Shown here piece after piece: positions 11,681-23,200 of a stretch of DNA of 64,000 bases (position 1 is its first letter; each line of letters begins with the position of its first letter). The stretch comes from Crocodylus rhombifer (Eukaryota; Chordata; Crocodylia; Crocodylidae). Below the pieces are notes generated by a model. That model worked only from the letters and a program-made list of their open reading frames with translations. It was not told the DNA's origin and searched no databases. The position numbers were made by a program, and so were the translations under genes. The stretch is taken from positions 1,573,799 to 1,637,798 of the forward strand of contig JAVSML010000029.1 of the NCBI GenBank assembly GCA_038503035.1, in the 5' to 3' direction.

Positions 11681-13300
11681 TATAGTAGTTTTGGTTAGTT
11701 TGGTATTGCCCACCGTTTAGGGAAAAAAAAACAATATATTTGTAATGTTGTCTCTTACAAACATCATTCTACTTCACCCCCACACGCTCACTCTTAAAAC
11801 CCACCATCCAGCATGGTCATATAGATAACAAATGTTATATAATCCTTTTGCTAGTTATCCACTTGTTTGGTTTTGTCTCTGCAGGCCTGGAAACTAGTTC
11901 CAGATAAGTTATGACTTAAGTATATGCTTATATCCATAGTGGATACATTTAGAAAGATAATAGGAACACAGGACATTCCTGCTCAGCTTTTATAATACTT
12001 TATTATAAGCTGAACCAAATGTCTTTATTTATTTTCATTTATGAAGAGAATTTTAATAACTAAACTTTAACGTATAATCTTTTCATTGCCCAGTGGTGAT
12101 GGAGGTTCAGCTTCAAGGCCAGCTTGCCCAGATTATTTTTGATGTTGTCCTTAATGTGTGAATGTCATGTAAAAACAAAATGAAAACTAAATAATAAATA
12201 AAATGCAATGACAAGAATGTATTTTTTAACTATAGGTTTTTCATTCAAACCAAACATTCTACAGTACTTAGCTACAACAAACTCCCACCTGCCAAGCCAC
12301 AATACACAGCCTTTCAGAGAGATACTTAATTTTTTAAGGAACGTACCAAGAGGAGTTCCTCTACTAATTTTCAGACCTAGGTCATTTTGCTGTTTTGTGG
12401 ACACTATGACTGAAACATATATGAAATGAATAGAGAAAAAATAGTCATAACTAGGGTGACTCTTTAAGACTCAGTGAATTTCATGTCACCTGTGTTCTAT
12501 TTATAATTTTAAAAGATGATGTAGTGCAATTGTTGCAGACTCATTGGAGGGGTGTTTTTCTCTTTTGTGTATCTTCACCAGCAATAAAGGTCTTTTACTA
12601 TTATTAGTATTAATAATAATTCAGTTAGTCATGAATAAGTGAAACATCCATTTTATTACTTCAGACCTGTATTGGCTCTTCAGGACTGAAACATTGGGAA
12701 GACCTGGTAGATAAATGTGTGCTCTGTTTTATGCTTACGTGTCACATTTTCTTAGTTTCAGGGGTTCTTTTATGTGAGAAAATTGAGGAAGTTTATGGAT
12801 TGCATATTTTTTCCAAAATAAGCTGTAGAGCCTATAACTTGGAGTACAGTTCTAGTGTGTGTAAATCCTTTGAGGGGCAGACTTGCATAAGTCATTCTGT
12901 GCCTGTCTCAAAAACCTGCCTCAAACAAGACATTTGTCTGAGTTCATTAGATATCTTGAGTTTTTGGAATTGTGAGCAGAGCAGATAGGTTGTGACCACT
13001 TGTTGAAGTGTAGGATTGAGGACACAGCCCTACTTACTCCTCTTTCTTAACTGAAGAGCAGTATTTTGTAAATTGTTACACCATGCAGTCCTACCAGTCC
13101 TATTTTGTAGCAGTACAAGACCCAAAATTGTTTGCTAGACCAAATTAAAATGTTGGTTTTATATATATGATACCTAGTGGGAAAATATCTATTCTGAATC
13201 CTTAGACTCAAAAGGGTTATGAAAAAGTGCCATCTTTTTATCACAATATACTTATATCTGTTGTATAAGTGATATGAAAACAGAGGAGGGCAAGAATTGC
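11681..13300. other. Intergenic AT-rich region between ZCCHC4 and the GC-rich repeats
   Basis: No gene or named repeat is visible. Short open frames here have no family resemblance and are unlikely to be coding. Confidence 0.3.
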
Positions 13301-13329
13301 ACTGTTAAACAACTAAAAGACTATTTTCC

Positions 13330-14920
13330 TCAACTTCAAGAGAAGGATTTTTTCCCCCATTTGACATGAAATTGCCTGCCTCCCCCCCCCCCTTCTCAGT
13401 GGTGCACTGCCTGCCCCTCACCACTTCTGCAGCATCTGCCCTTGCAGACTTGGGCCCCAGCCCTGCCCCGCTCCGATCTCCCTCCCATCCCCTTTTCTTC
13501 CTGTCCCTACTACAATCTCGGGTACCCCTCTCCCCCATGGGGCTAGCTTCACACTGTTGCTACAGGGCTGGGCTGGGGCCACACTGTGCCCCAAGCTAGA
13601 GCTGGGATTGAAGCTGCAAGGGCTGGAGCAAGGATAAGCAGAGGGGGAGGAGAAATAGAAGGAAAGGAGGATGGAGGAGCAAATAGGAGATGGGGCAGAG
13701 GTTGGGGGAGGGAGGCAGGTCAGGAAGGTAGAAGCCTCCCCCTAACACCTGCCCCCCCCCACTGTCTCCTATATGCCAATAAAGGACACCTGTGGGGTGG
13801 GGGATAATATGATAGGGGAACAGTTTCTAACTGTTACAGTAAATGTAAAACAAAAATAAAGCCACAGCCCACCCCCCAGTTCTGCCAGTGCCCCTCACTC
13901 CTGACCTGTAGCCTCTTACTCCCCACAGTCCTGCCAAAGGGGGTCCCCAGCTACCTCCATCTTGACCAGGCTGGAGCACAGTAGCTTTGACTCATATGGG
14001 TGGCAGTGGAGGGAGTTTGGTCCAGCCCCCAGGCTGGAGGGAGGAGGGGATGCCTATGGCACCCTCTGCCCTGGGCAGGGGCTCCTGCATCACACCAGGT
14101 GTCCTTGCCATGGCCCCCTGGCAGCACCTCCAGGGTGCCATGCCCCTGAGAGCATAGGTGCCGACCCCGGTGTTGCCAGCCTGGCCATGCAGCTCCCTGG
14201 CTCCCTGCCCCTTTCTCCCACTGGAGTGGCAGGGCCCCCCCCGCCCCGCTTGCTCTCCTGCCCTGCTGCAGCCCCAGCGCTCAGCCACCTTCCCCCAGTA
14301 CTACCAGGTATGCCCCCCATCCTCCTCCACACCATATACCCCTGCCACTCCTCCCCCTCCCCCCAGACAGTCCCCAAGCCCTGCTCCTCCAACCCCCACT
14401 ATCCATAGACTTACCTGCATCCAGCTGCTAGGGCTGCGCCCACCACCCTGCTTGGCTCTGTGCTGGCCACGCATGGCTGTATGCTGTGTGCATGTGTCTC
14501 CAGTCATTCCAAGGAGGTCCTTCCAGGCTGGATGGCTGCTAGCCTGCAAGGTGAAACGCTAGGTTTCCTCTAAAGAGGAAAATCCAGGTTTTTCCACAGC
14601 ACATGGAAAATCTGGATCTCTAATAAATGCATGCTACAAGGGCAAGCTGGGAAATGCAGTTCTACCAGCACTAATTTTGAAAAAGGAGTAGTGGAGCAAA
14701 ATCCCAGATATTTGTTCATATTTGAAAAAAAATGCCTGAGCAGAGATCGAAGGATCCAAGAAGAGGATGTCCAGGAAAGTCTGAACTTGTGGTAACCATA
14801 CTCTCCCACCCCCTTCCACTGTTTTGTGTACACCCCCCACTGTCTCCCCTGTTGCCTGACCTCTACTCCAAGTCCTGCTACCATTGCTTTTCATGCTGCA
14901 GTGGTGGGGATGAATTTAAG
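13330..14920. repeat. GC-rich intergenic block, probable DNA-element interior
   Basis: It has a C11 tract near 13383, a purine-rich strand at about 13600-13735 with several G-runs, and a C-rich segment at 14220-14400. It ends in the 14918-15046 fragment that matches the 8370-9148 element, so the whole block may be one degraded element of that family. Overlapping open frames on both strands are typical of biased composition and not evidence of a gene. Confidence 0.35.
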
Positions 14921-15046
14921 ATGATCCTCCAATAATTAGATTTTATACATGGAAAATTATAGCACATTTATACATTTTCTGTGTATAGAACCTAAATGGG
15001 GGGAGTCACCTCAAATTCAATGTGAACTTGAATTTGGGTAAATGCC
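14918..15046. mobile_element. Fragment of the TACCATATTTAC-end element family
   Basis: The segment ttaagatgatcctccaataa closely matches taagatgacccccaataatt at about 8390. The following ttagattttatacat and tgtatagaatc-like stretches continue the match for about 100 bases, followed by a terminal ttgggtaaatgcc. Confidence 0.55.
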
Positions 15047-15378
15047 ACGTGCCTTTATCCTATTCTCTTCCCAGCAGTGAAAAGAGGTTCCAATCTTTTG
15101 CCACTTTAGGCAAAGGTAAATAAATACTCAGAAAACAGGAATTGCACCAGAAAGGACTGCAGAACACACTGAGGACAATTTGCTGTCCTAATCAATGCAT
15201 GCAAAAGCATAGTTTGATGTCTGCGCTGAGAAGGAGCCGCATGTGATCTCACTACTACGAAATGCTGGAAGATCAAAAAATACAATATCAATTTTTGTAA
15301 AACATTTTACACAAGACTTGAACCATCTGAAGTTGTGTGTATGTCCGTGTCTGCGTGTGCACGTACGTTTCTCAGATT

Positions 15379-15883
15379 AGGTTCTTTGGGTTAATATATC
15401 TTTTATTAGACCAACGTAATAATTGGAAAAATTGTTCTTTGGAAGCTTTTGGGCACAAACACCCTTCTTTGGGTATAGAGAGAGTCTGCTGGTGTTTTGT
15501 CTCCAGGGTGGAACGGAAGCCAATATGCAAAACTAAGGTCAGTGAAAATGCAAATGTGTGTCGGTGAGGATCCAAGGTGATGGCAGACAATAGGTATGGG
15601 ACAGGTAGGTGGTGGGAAGGGAAAGAGGGAAATGTTGACCTGGTGATAGACTGCTGCTGGTAAAATGTAGAGAGGTTATGAGATGGCAGGTAGGTTATAA
15701 TAAGCCATCAATCCAATGTCTGTATTTAGTCCAGGGTTCATTCCAACCAGGAATGGCACACACCAACTGCAGAGGCTTCCTCAGCCTGATGAAGGGTTTG
15801 GAACAAATTTTTTTAGCAAGCTTTTGGGTTTACAACTATTTAAGTTGGTCTAATAAAAGATATCAGATTCACCCAAAGAACCT
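15379..15883. mobile_element. Fold-back repeat family, 505-bp copy with clear terminal inverted repeats
   Basis: The left end, aggttctttgggtt then atatcttttattagaccaac, is mirrored at the right end by gttggtctaataaaagatat then acccaaagaacct. The aagcttttgggcacaaacac motif lies inside the left end, and a degenerate aagcttttgggtttacaac inside the right. No open frame of interest. Confidence 0.75.
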
Positions 15884-16204
15884 TGTCTCCCTATATTTAG
15901 TCCATTATTTTTTCTATTCAGTCACTCATGAAGTTCATTGGCTCCTCTACCAAAGGTGCTTTGTAAATTCTCTTTGAGAACTAGAAGTGAGAGATTGGAG
16001 AGAGAGCGGGTGCCTTGTGAGACGTGTGCATCCACAGGTCCTCACGTATTTTTGTCTTTGACAGATTTTCGCTGTGCTTCATTCTGGAGCTCGGTTGTTT
16101 GGTTTCTCCTGCAGGGCCTTTAGTGCACTGGATGAGCTGTGTTACATTTCTGGAGGCACAGGTGTAAGTTCTGTAACTGTTGGTGTATAAGTGTAGCAGG
16201 ACTC

Positions 16205-16312
16205 GCAGTAGAGGTGATCTCTTTTATTAGACGGACTAGATTTTTGCAAAAAGCCCCCACCAAAATCTTTCATTGCAAGCTTTTGGGCACAAACACCCTT
16301 CTTTAGGTATTG
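16205..16312. mobile_element. Fold-back repeat copy upstream of ANAPC4
   Basis: It contains tctcttttattagacggact and gcaagcttttgggcacaaac followed by acccttctttagg. This is one arm only, with no mirrored partner. Confidence 0.65.
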
Positions 16313-16316
16313 GAGA

Positions 16317-16383
16317 AATCTTAATTTTGTCCTTCAGAGTGCCTAAGTCCCACCTAGCTTGGTGGCATCTGTAACTGTACAAG
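16317..16383 (-). mobile_element. Old LINE scrap sandwiched between two fold-back copies
   Basis: About 67 bases match 18184-18251 with only about four differences (both contain cttggtggcatctgtaactg). Related CR1 copies use the equivalent stretch to encode the segment around the FADD active site. It is a detached scrap here. Confidence 0.5.
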
Positions 16384-16454
16384 TTCTCCTAGGGAGAAAC
16401 GAAAGGTGGTATTTCATAGGGGAGTTGAGGGTGTAGTAAAATCTCCTGTTTGCA

Positions 16455-16585
16455 ACAGGGTTTAGTTGCAGCCCTGTTCGTCTCAGGACACGGGCAGACA
16501 AGGCTCTTTGGGTGAATGTGATATCTTTTATTAGACCAACTTCAAGAGTTAGGGGAAAATTTTGTTTAGCAAGCTTCCGGGTTTT
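16455..16585. mobile_element. Fold-back repeat copy abutting the ANAPC4 CpG island
   Basis: It contains gcagacaaggctctttgggt, gatatcttttattagaccaa and agcaagcttccgggttttgc. Its right end is about 40 bases before the CpG-dense promoter begins. Confidence 0.7.
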
Positions 16586-16619
16586 GCTCAAACGAACTGC
16601 TGCTCTTTGCAACGGCTCA

Positions 16620-17225
16620 TTTCGTGCGCGTGCCCTGGAGCGAGCGACGCCGAATGAGCCGCCAGCCCCCGCGGTCAGGGCGGGGCCGCCGGCGGGGCGG
16701 GGCGAGGCTTTCCCTGGCGGCTGCCGAGTCCCCGAGCAGGGCCAGCTCTCGGGCCGGGGGCGGGAGCAGTGCGGGGCGCAGTGGAGCTGAAGGGACGGGA
16801 GCGGGCGGGCGCTGCAGGCCGCCATTATGCCCGCTTTCCGCCAGGTGGGCGAGAAGCAGCTGCCGCAGGAGGTGGCGCTCATGGCCTGGTCCCCCAAGCG
16901 GGACCTCATCGCGCTCGCCAACCGCGCCGGGGAGGTAAGCGCGGCTGCGGGGTTTCCCCGCCTTGGGCCTCTCCCGTGCGGCAGCTCAAGCCCAGTCCCT
17001 GCCCTGGCGCCTGGTCCTGACCCAGCTGCAGCCCAGCACAGCCCCAGCTCGCGGGCTGCGACCTCTGCCGCCACGGGCCGGGCCGGGCCTTGCTCTGCTC
17101 TGCTCAGCCGCGGGCTGCAGCCGGGGGGGAGGCTACACGTGAGGGAAGAGGCTGCGGGGGGGAAATGGGTGCAGGGCGGGCAGCTCCGGCCCTGGGCCAC
17201 AGCAGCCGCCTGCCCCCTTCCCCCA
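16620..17225. promoter_or_regulatory. ANAPC4: CpG island and promoter of ANAPC4
   Basis: GC and CpG density rise sharply at about 16620, peak over 16650-16960 and fall by about 17225. There is no TATA box at a sensible distance. GC-box-like ggggcgggg and gggcgggc strings are frequent. The sequence gccgccattat overlapping the start codon is close to a YY1 site. This is a housekeeping-type promoter for exon 1; transcription probably starts between about 16680 and 16810. Confidence 0.8.
16827..16934 (+). CDS. ANAPC4: ANAPC4 exon 1 coding part (start codon)
   Basis: ATG at 16827 lies in gccgccattATG. It opens [16 protein letters not shown], then [16 protein letters not shown], and runs directly into the donor GTAAGC. 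The start is a few residues shorter than the mammalian N terminus; no upstream in-frame ATG fits better. The exon lies in the CpG island. Confidence 0.92.
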
Positions 17226-20200
17226 CTACCCGTATTAAATACTGAACTGCTAGGAACTAGTGCTGCCCAGCAGGGTGTCCAGCTTGGCCTGTGATTTCAC
17301 CCATGTGTCAAAGCTCATCTCTACCTGAAGTTTTGAGACAAGAAATACAAAAAACTAGAGCTCTTGGTTCCAAAACAATACCTTTCATTAGACCAACTGG
17401 GCACTGAAAGTGAAGTGCTGTGGCGACACTGGAGCCAGCCGTCCCCAGGTTCTGATGGGTTGTGCACCACCAGTTTAAAATGATACAACCTTAAGTACCA
17501 CCAGCAAATGTTTCAGTTCAACTTTAAGTATCACCAGCAAGTTTTTGTCATATAAAGGAATTATAATAATTCTGTTAATGCATACCACTGACACATTGTC
17601 TGCGTACCGCTGGTGGTACCCATACCACAGATTGGGAACCATTATTTTAACTGAATTTTCTAGATGATTATAGAAAAATAGGGGAACCTCAGTATACCAT
17701 CCAGTTCAACCTGCTGCTCAGGGCAGGATAATGCCAGGCAAATGTTTGTCAGCCTGAAGTGAAAAGACCACCACTGCAGAGATCTACAAGTCCCTCTCTG
17801 TGATTGTTCCAATGCCTACTCATTTTCATGGTTATAAAGCTTTCCCTCAAATTCAACTTACGTTTTCCTGATGTCAGTTTAAGCTCATTACTTCCTGTCC
17901 AGTGATGTATAGACATGGGGGAGTGATTGCCATTCGCTAAATGACTTGCATACAGCTCTCCTTTTAATACAGCCCATTACTGCAGAGAGAGGGGGTTGCA
18001 GCAGTATTACACTGTTGACTCCAACTTCTGATCCAGGCTGAAGTACTTCAGGAAAGGCCATGATTCCCTGTGTTGTATTTTGTGCACTTGGCTCTCCCAG
18101 CCTATGTTTAGTTCTTTGTACTTGTTCTCACTGAATTTGTTCCAGATTATTTCAGGTCTTTTGTTCCAATTAAGGTTATTTTGAATCTTAATTTTGTCCT
18201 TCAAAGTGCTTTAAGTCCCACCTACCTTGGTGGCATCTGTAACTGTACAAGTGTACATTCAGTTCTGCTCTCTGTGTCATTAATAAAGAAACTGAACAGT
18301 ATTGGACCCAGGACAGACCCTTGGGAAACACCACTTGATTCCTTTTTTCATTTGGTTTGGAACCACTGATTATTGTTCTTATGTTTCATAGGCATTAGGG
18401 CTGGAAGGGACCTTGGGAGATCATCGAGTCCAGTCTCCTGCCCCAGGGGCAGGAAGTCAGCTGGGATGAAAGGAACCCAGCAAGATAAATGTCCAAATGT
18501 TTCTTAAAGGAGTCGAGATGTAGGTGCTTGCACCACCTCTGGCAGCAGTCTGTTCCAGGCCTTGGGGACTCGGACAGTAAAGAAGTTCTTCCTTATGTCC
18601 AGCCTGAAGTGGTCTTGGAGGAGTTTGTGACCATCTGACCTTGTCATCCCTTGGGGCGCTCTGGTGAACACATGTTCCCCCAGATCTTGAGCCTGTGCTT
18701 TTCCAGGTTGAAGAGTCCCATGGTTCACAGCCTCTCCATAAGGCCTTTTCTCTTGCCCTTTAGTCATGCGTGTGACTGTCCTCTGGACTTACTCTAGCTT
18801 CTTCACATGCTTTTAAAATTGTGGAGCCCAGAATTGGATGCAGTACTCCAGTAAGTACTGCTTAATCATGATTATCTAACCAGTTATACATCCATCTTGT
18901 ATTTAGTTTATGTATGAGTTTGTTGTGGATGATGGTGTCCAGCACCTTATTAATGCCTACTGCCCCTCCTTTTCCCTGTCTTCAGGTCCCATCACTTTAT
19001 TAAGGAATTATTTTCTCTGAACAGATTTTTGGTAGCTGTTACTTATCTTGTTATCCCCCAAGTAATTACAAATTAATTGTTTGAAGATACCCTCCAATAT
19101 CATAAAATATAGACTGACTGGTTTGTAGTTCCCAGAATCTCTTATACTTTTTTAAAAGATAGGCACCATATTTTTCCAGTATTTTGGGGGCTCACTTGAT
19201 TTACATGAGTTCTGAAAGACAACAGTTAATTCATCCAGTTCCTTAAATGCTTTAGGAGGGATGTCATCAGGCCTAAACGCGTATCTGACTTGTCATTTTA
19301 GGTGCTTCTTCCCCATCTCCTTTCATCTCCACTTACCCCTGCACCCCCACTTTTTAAGCTAATCATGCAGTCATCTGACAGTTGACCTCCGTGATTATTT
19401 TCTTTGGCATCTTCCTTATTTCTTAATTCTTGGAGGCAGTGCTATTAGCTGATGTTTACAGGAAGGACCTCACCCACTAGGGAAGGCTTATTGGGTCTTA
19501 CTCCATTTCTTTTTGTGTTTTTATTAGAACAAACCTTTCTTTCTGTGCTTTGCTGTCTCCAGGAGGAATTTGGCCAAGGATAGGATATTCAACTGTAATG
19601 TTTCCATAAGACAGTTTCTGTCTAAGTTGGAATGGGAGCTCTCATTTTAATTACAGTCTTCAGGTCTACACAGGATGGTTTACTTTCATTGCTTCATAGT
19701 AAAGAGTACGCTCTCAAACTATGGAAAATAACTGGTCTTTCAATGGGAACACTCAGAATACAGGATTTGTTTTAGCCCAACAGAAAGTGCTGCTTTAGTT
19801 GCTGGATTACAAGATTCAGTTAAAGGAAGAATGTGCTTTCTTTGACTAAATTTAGGCTTTTTTTTTTTCAGGTTTTACTTCACCGACTAGCAAATTTTCA
19901 ACGAGTTTGGAGTTTGCCACCAAATGAAAACACAGGAAAAGAAGTGACAGCCCTTGCTTGGAGACCAGATGGCAAAAGTAATAAAATCATGATGTCTTCA
20001 TCTGCTGTAAAAATGTTGTTGGGAATTAGTGGATAACTTTAGGGAGTATAGCACCACTTATTTTCTTATTATCTGGCTACCAGTTAGTGATGGGGGAAGG
20101 TGGATTCTTCATCCCTACATAAGCTGAGCCACACCACAGAAAGTAATGCAAGATTCATGATGCCAGAAACAGAGAACAGGGTGGGGAACCTGACTGCATC

Positions 20201-23200
20201 CTAATGGTTAGGATGCCTGTTGGCAGAAAAGGAGGTGGCTGTGGGTTCTGGTCTGTGCTCCATCACTGTTTGTGCATTTTACCGTAAATAGTTAATGAAA
20301 AAAACTGAAATAACTATGGGAGCAAGAGCCAGAATTCAAAACTTTCTCATTTCAAGTAAGCTCTAACCATTAGGTAAGGGGTTGTCAACTGGGGGGTACA
20401 CATACCTCTGGAGGTAGTTGGAAAGGTGCTAGGGGGTATGTGGGTGGGTGGGGATGGAGCGCTGCCACCACCCTGTACTGTTGCCCCCCAAGAGCAGAGC
20501 TGGGGGGGCACAAGGGCAGTGGCTTCCCTCTGCAGGCTGCACAGGCACCACCCAGCCAGCCAGACCGGGATGAGTGGAGGGGAGTGGGGACTTATGCGGT
20601 GGCAGTGGCCACTGCCATCCGCCACCTTCTGCCATGTGCAAGTCGTCCAGTCCCACCCCCGCTCTGCATCCAGCAGCTGCCACTAAAAGGGGTACACTCC
20701 TTAAAAAAGGTTGAAAACCCCTGCATTTAGGGCACAGTCAGTCTCCCTCTTGGATTCTGTCTTGCTGGCCTCATTGATTTTGCATTCATTGTTGCATCAT
20801 GGTTCTGTTTTGAAAAAGGAGGTATCCAGTTAAGCTTATGGCCTGGTGGTTGGGCATTCTCTTGGGAGGTGGGAGTTGTGGATGCGCCACTACTATCTCT
20901 TCCAGGTGCATTTTAGTAATTAAGCAATTTAAGCTTCCTTTTGTGGGGGACCCAGTAAAGCAGAGTGTTCCTACTGGATTAGACTTCTTGGGTGATGTCT
21001 ACATTGCTGTGCCTCGGTTGTGGGTTGCAATGGAGTTAGTTAGGAGTTGGGTTCCTGTCTGTTCAGGCTGTAGCAGTTCTGGGTATGCTGATCTGCAAAT
21101 ACTTTCAGGCAAAAGGGGAGACAGCTAATGAGATTTAAGCATTGTGAGTGTTAGGTGGCTGCTGAGCAGGGTTTTTTAATTACAGTTCTGTACTTGGGAG
21201 AAAGGCAGACTTTAGATGCCTGTTTTATGTGCATATCTTTTTTTTGGAACTAGTTCTTAAGATTACAGACATTGACACAAAATAAATTGGTATAAATTAG
21301 CCATTAATAAATTTCATAAAGGACTTTGTAGTTTTTCACTGTTTCAGATGTACTGAAATTGAAATTTTGAGCCCCACACACTGAGCCTGCAGGTGGAGGG
21401 TAGCAGGTCAGGAATAAGGGGCACTGGCCATTGATGTTCACAAATGGGTCCTGGTATGGAAAAGGTTGAGAACCACTGTTTTAAAGTATGTAAGGCTCAT
21501 TCAAAGTATTAGCATTGAAATTTGAAAATGCAAGTTGTTTAACTTTATACTGTTTTCCTCTAGTTTTAGCTTTTGGTCTTGCTGATACTAAGCGGGTCAT
21601 CCTATGTGATGTAGAAAAACCTGAAAGCTTGCACTCTTTCTCAGTGGATGCTCCTATTACTTACATGCATTGGATGGAAGTAACTGAAGAAAGCAGGTAG
21701 CTCTAAGGAAGTCTGCAATTAAATATACATGTATAGTATAATGTCACCCTATCAATAATTTATATATAATATAAATTATATTTCTATATAATATAAATTA
21801 TAGTGGTTAAGCAGGAAAAATGTAACTTTGTCTCAAAGATCAGTAAATTTTCTGGGCATGTCATAAAAATCCTTATAGATTATTTTTAAATATACTTATA
21901 AAAATGACTTGCTAATTACATTATAATATTTATGTAGTTTTATAAGTTATAAAAAGAAGAGCACCCTTAAAAGGACCTTGTAATCTAGGTAATATTACAG
22001 ATTATTTATTTAGATTTGTGAGTTATTATTAACTTGCATAATTGCTACCTCTAACTCACTGTCATCTGCTACATCTGTAACCCCCAAAGAGGTTGTGATT
22101 AAGACTGGGTTATACTTTGAAGGGTCCTTCTGGCTGACTTCAGTGAGCTTTAGAAAAGGAGCAGTTATTTCTTTGATCTGTGGTTGTATAGTACACAGTG
22201 GGGTCCTGGTTTATGACTAGGGCATCTCAACAGTACTATAAAAACTAAGTAATAGAAGGTCTGGGGGCAAACCTCTGAATCGGCACATATCAGCTTAACG
22301 TTCCTGTCTGGAGAAATGGAAAACTAAGACGACAGATATTTAAAATTAAGTGGCAAACTAGCAACATAAACGTGACATATTGAGTCTAAACTTCAATCTG
22401 GAATTGGAAAAAAATATTTATTGTGGTTTTCCTTTTTTCACTTTGGAAACAAAGACAAAAAGTTCTTAATCACTTTTTCTTTTTCAGTGTCCTTACCTCA
22501 TTTTATAATGCTGAGGATGAGTCAAATCTTCTTCTGCCTAAATTACCTGCACTGCCAAAAAAGTGAGTTTTAGGTTAACAAGACTAGAAATCTTCATGTT
22601 TCAAGTATTGTCATCTTTTTGGCTCGTCATGTTTAATACTCTGCACCTGTTATGGAATAAATGAGCACTCATTTTCTCACACTTATACTTTGTTCTTTAA
22701 TTTAGCTATAGCACCACTGCAAAAATCTTCAGGTAAGAACTGATGTTTTTTTCTTTCTCTCTCTATTTTTTTAGGAGGCATATGAATGTCTATTGCTTGT
22801 TCTAAACATATTTTTATGCTTTCAGTGAAGAAAAATCAGATGAAATTATGAAACTGCTAGGGGATGTAAGGTAAATGTTCTTTGAGATCTGTAAAATAGT
22901 AGAGTGTTTGGTTAAAAATTACTTTAAATCCATGTATTTGGTGATAACCTACAGAAATGGGGAATGTTTCTATATTGTGTGTCTAAAAATAATGCAAAGA
23001 AGTCAAATCTTTGCTTTTTTTATTAGAGGATTCTGTGAGGCTCATAAAGTGGGAACTTTGTTCACCTTAGCTTGGAAGGAGTTGAATCTCCTTCAGTTTT
23101 CTTTTTTTTAAGTTAAAAATATGATAAGCTAAACCAGAAAGCATTACTTGCTGGCCAAACTATGAAAGCATCTATCTACATTCTGCACTCCCTTGGGCAG

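Noticed and set aside
13992..14562. Overlapping open frames in a C-rich intergenic stretch
   Set aside because: Low-complexity proline, glycine and serine-rich translations in all frames. This is explained by base composition.
16343..17200. 285-codon open frame opposite the ANAPC4 promoter
   Set aside because: It overlaps a CpG island and repeat copies on the opposite strand to exon 1. The absence of stops is expected in such GC-rich DNA.
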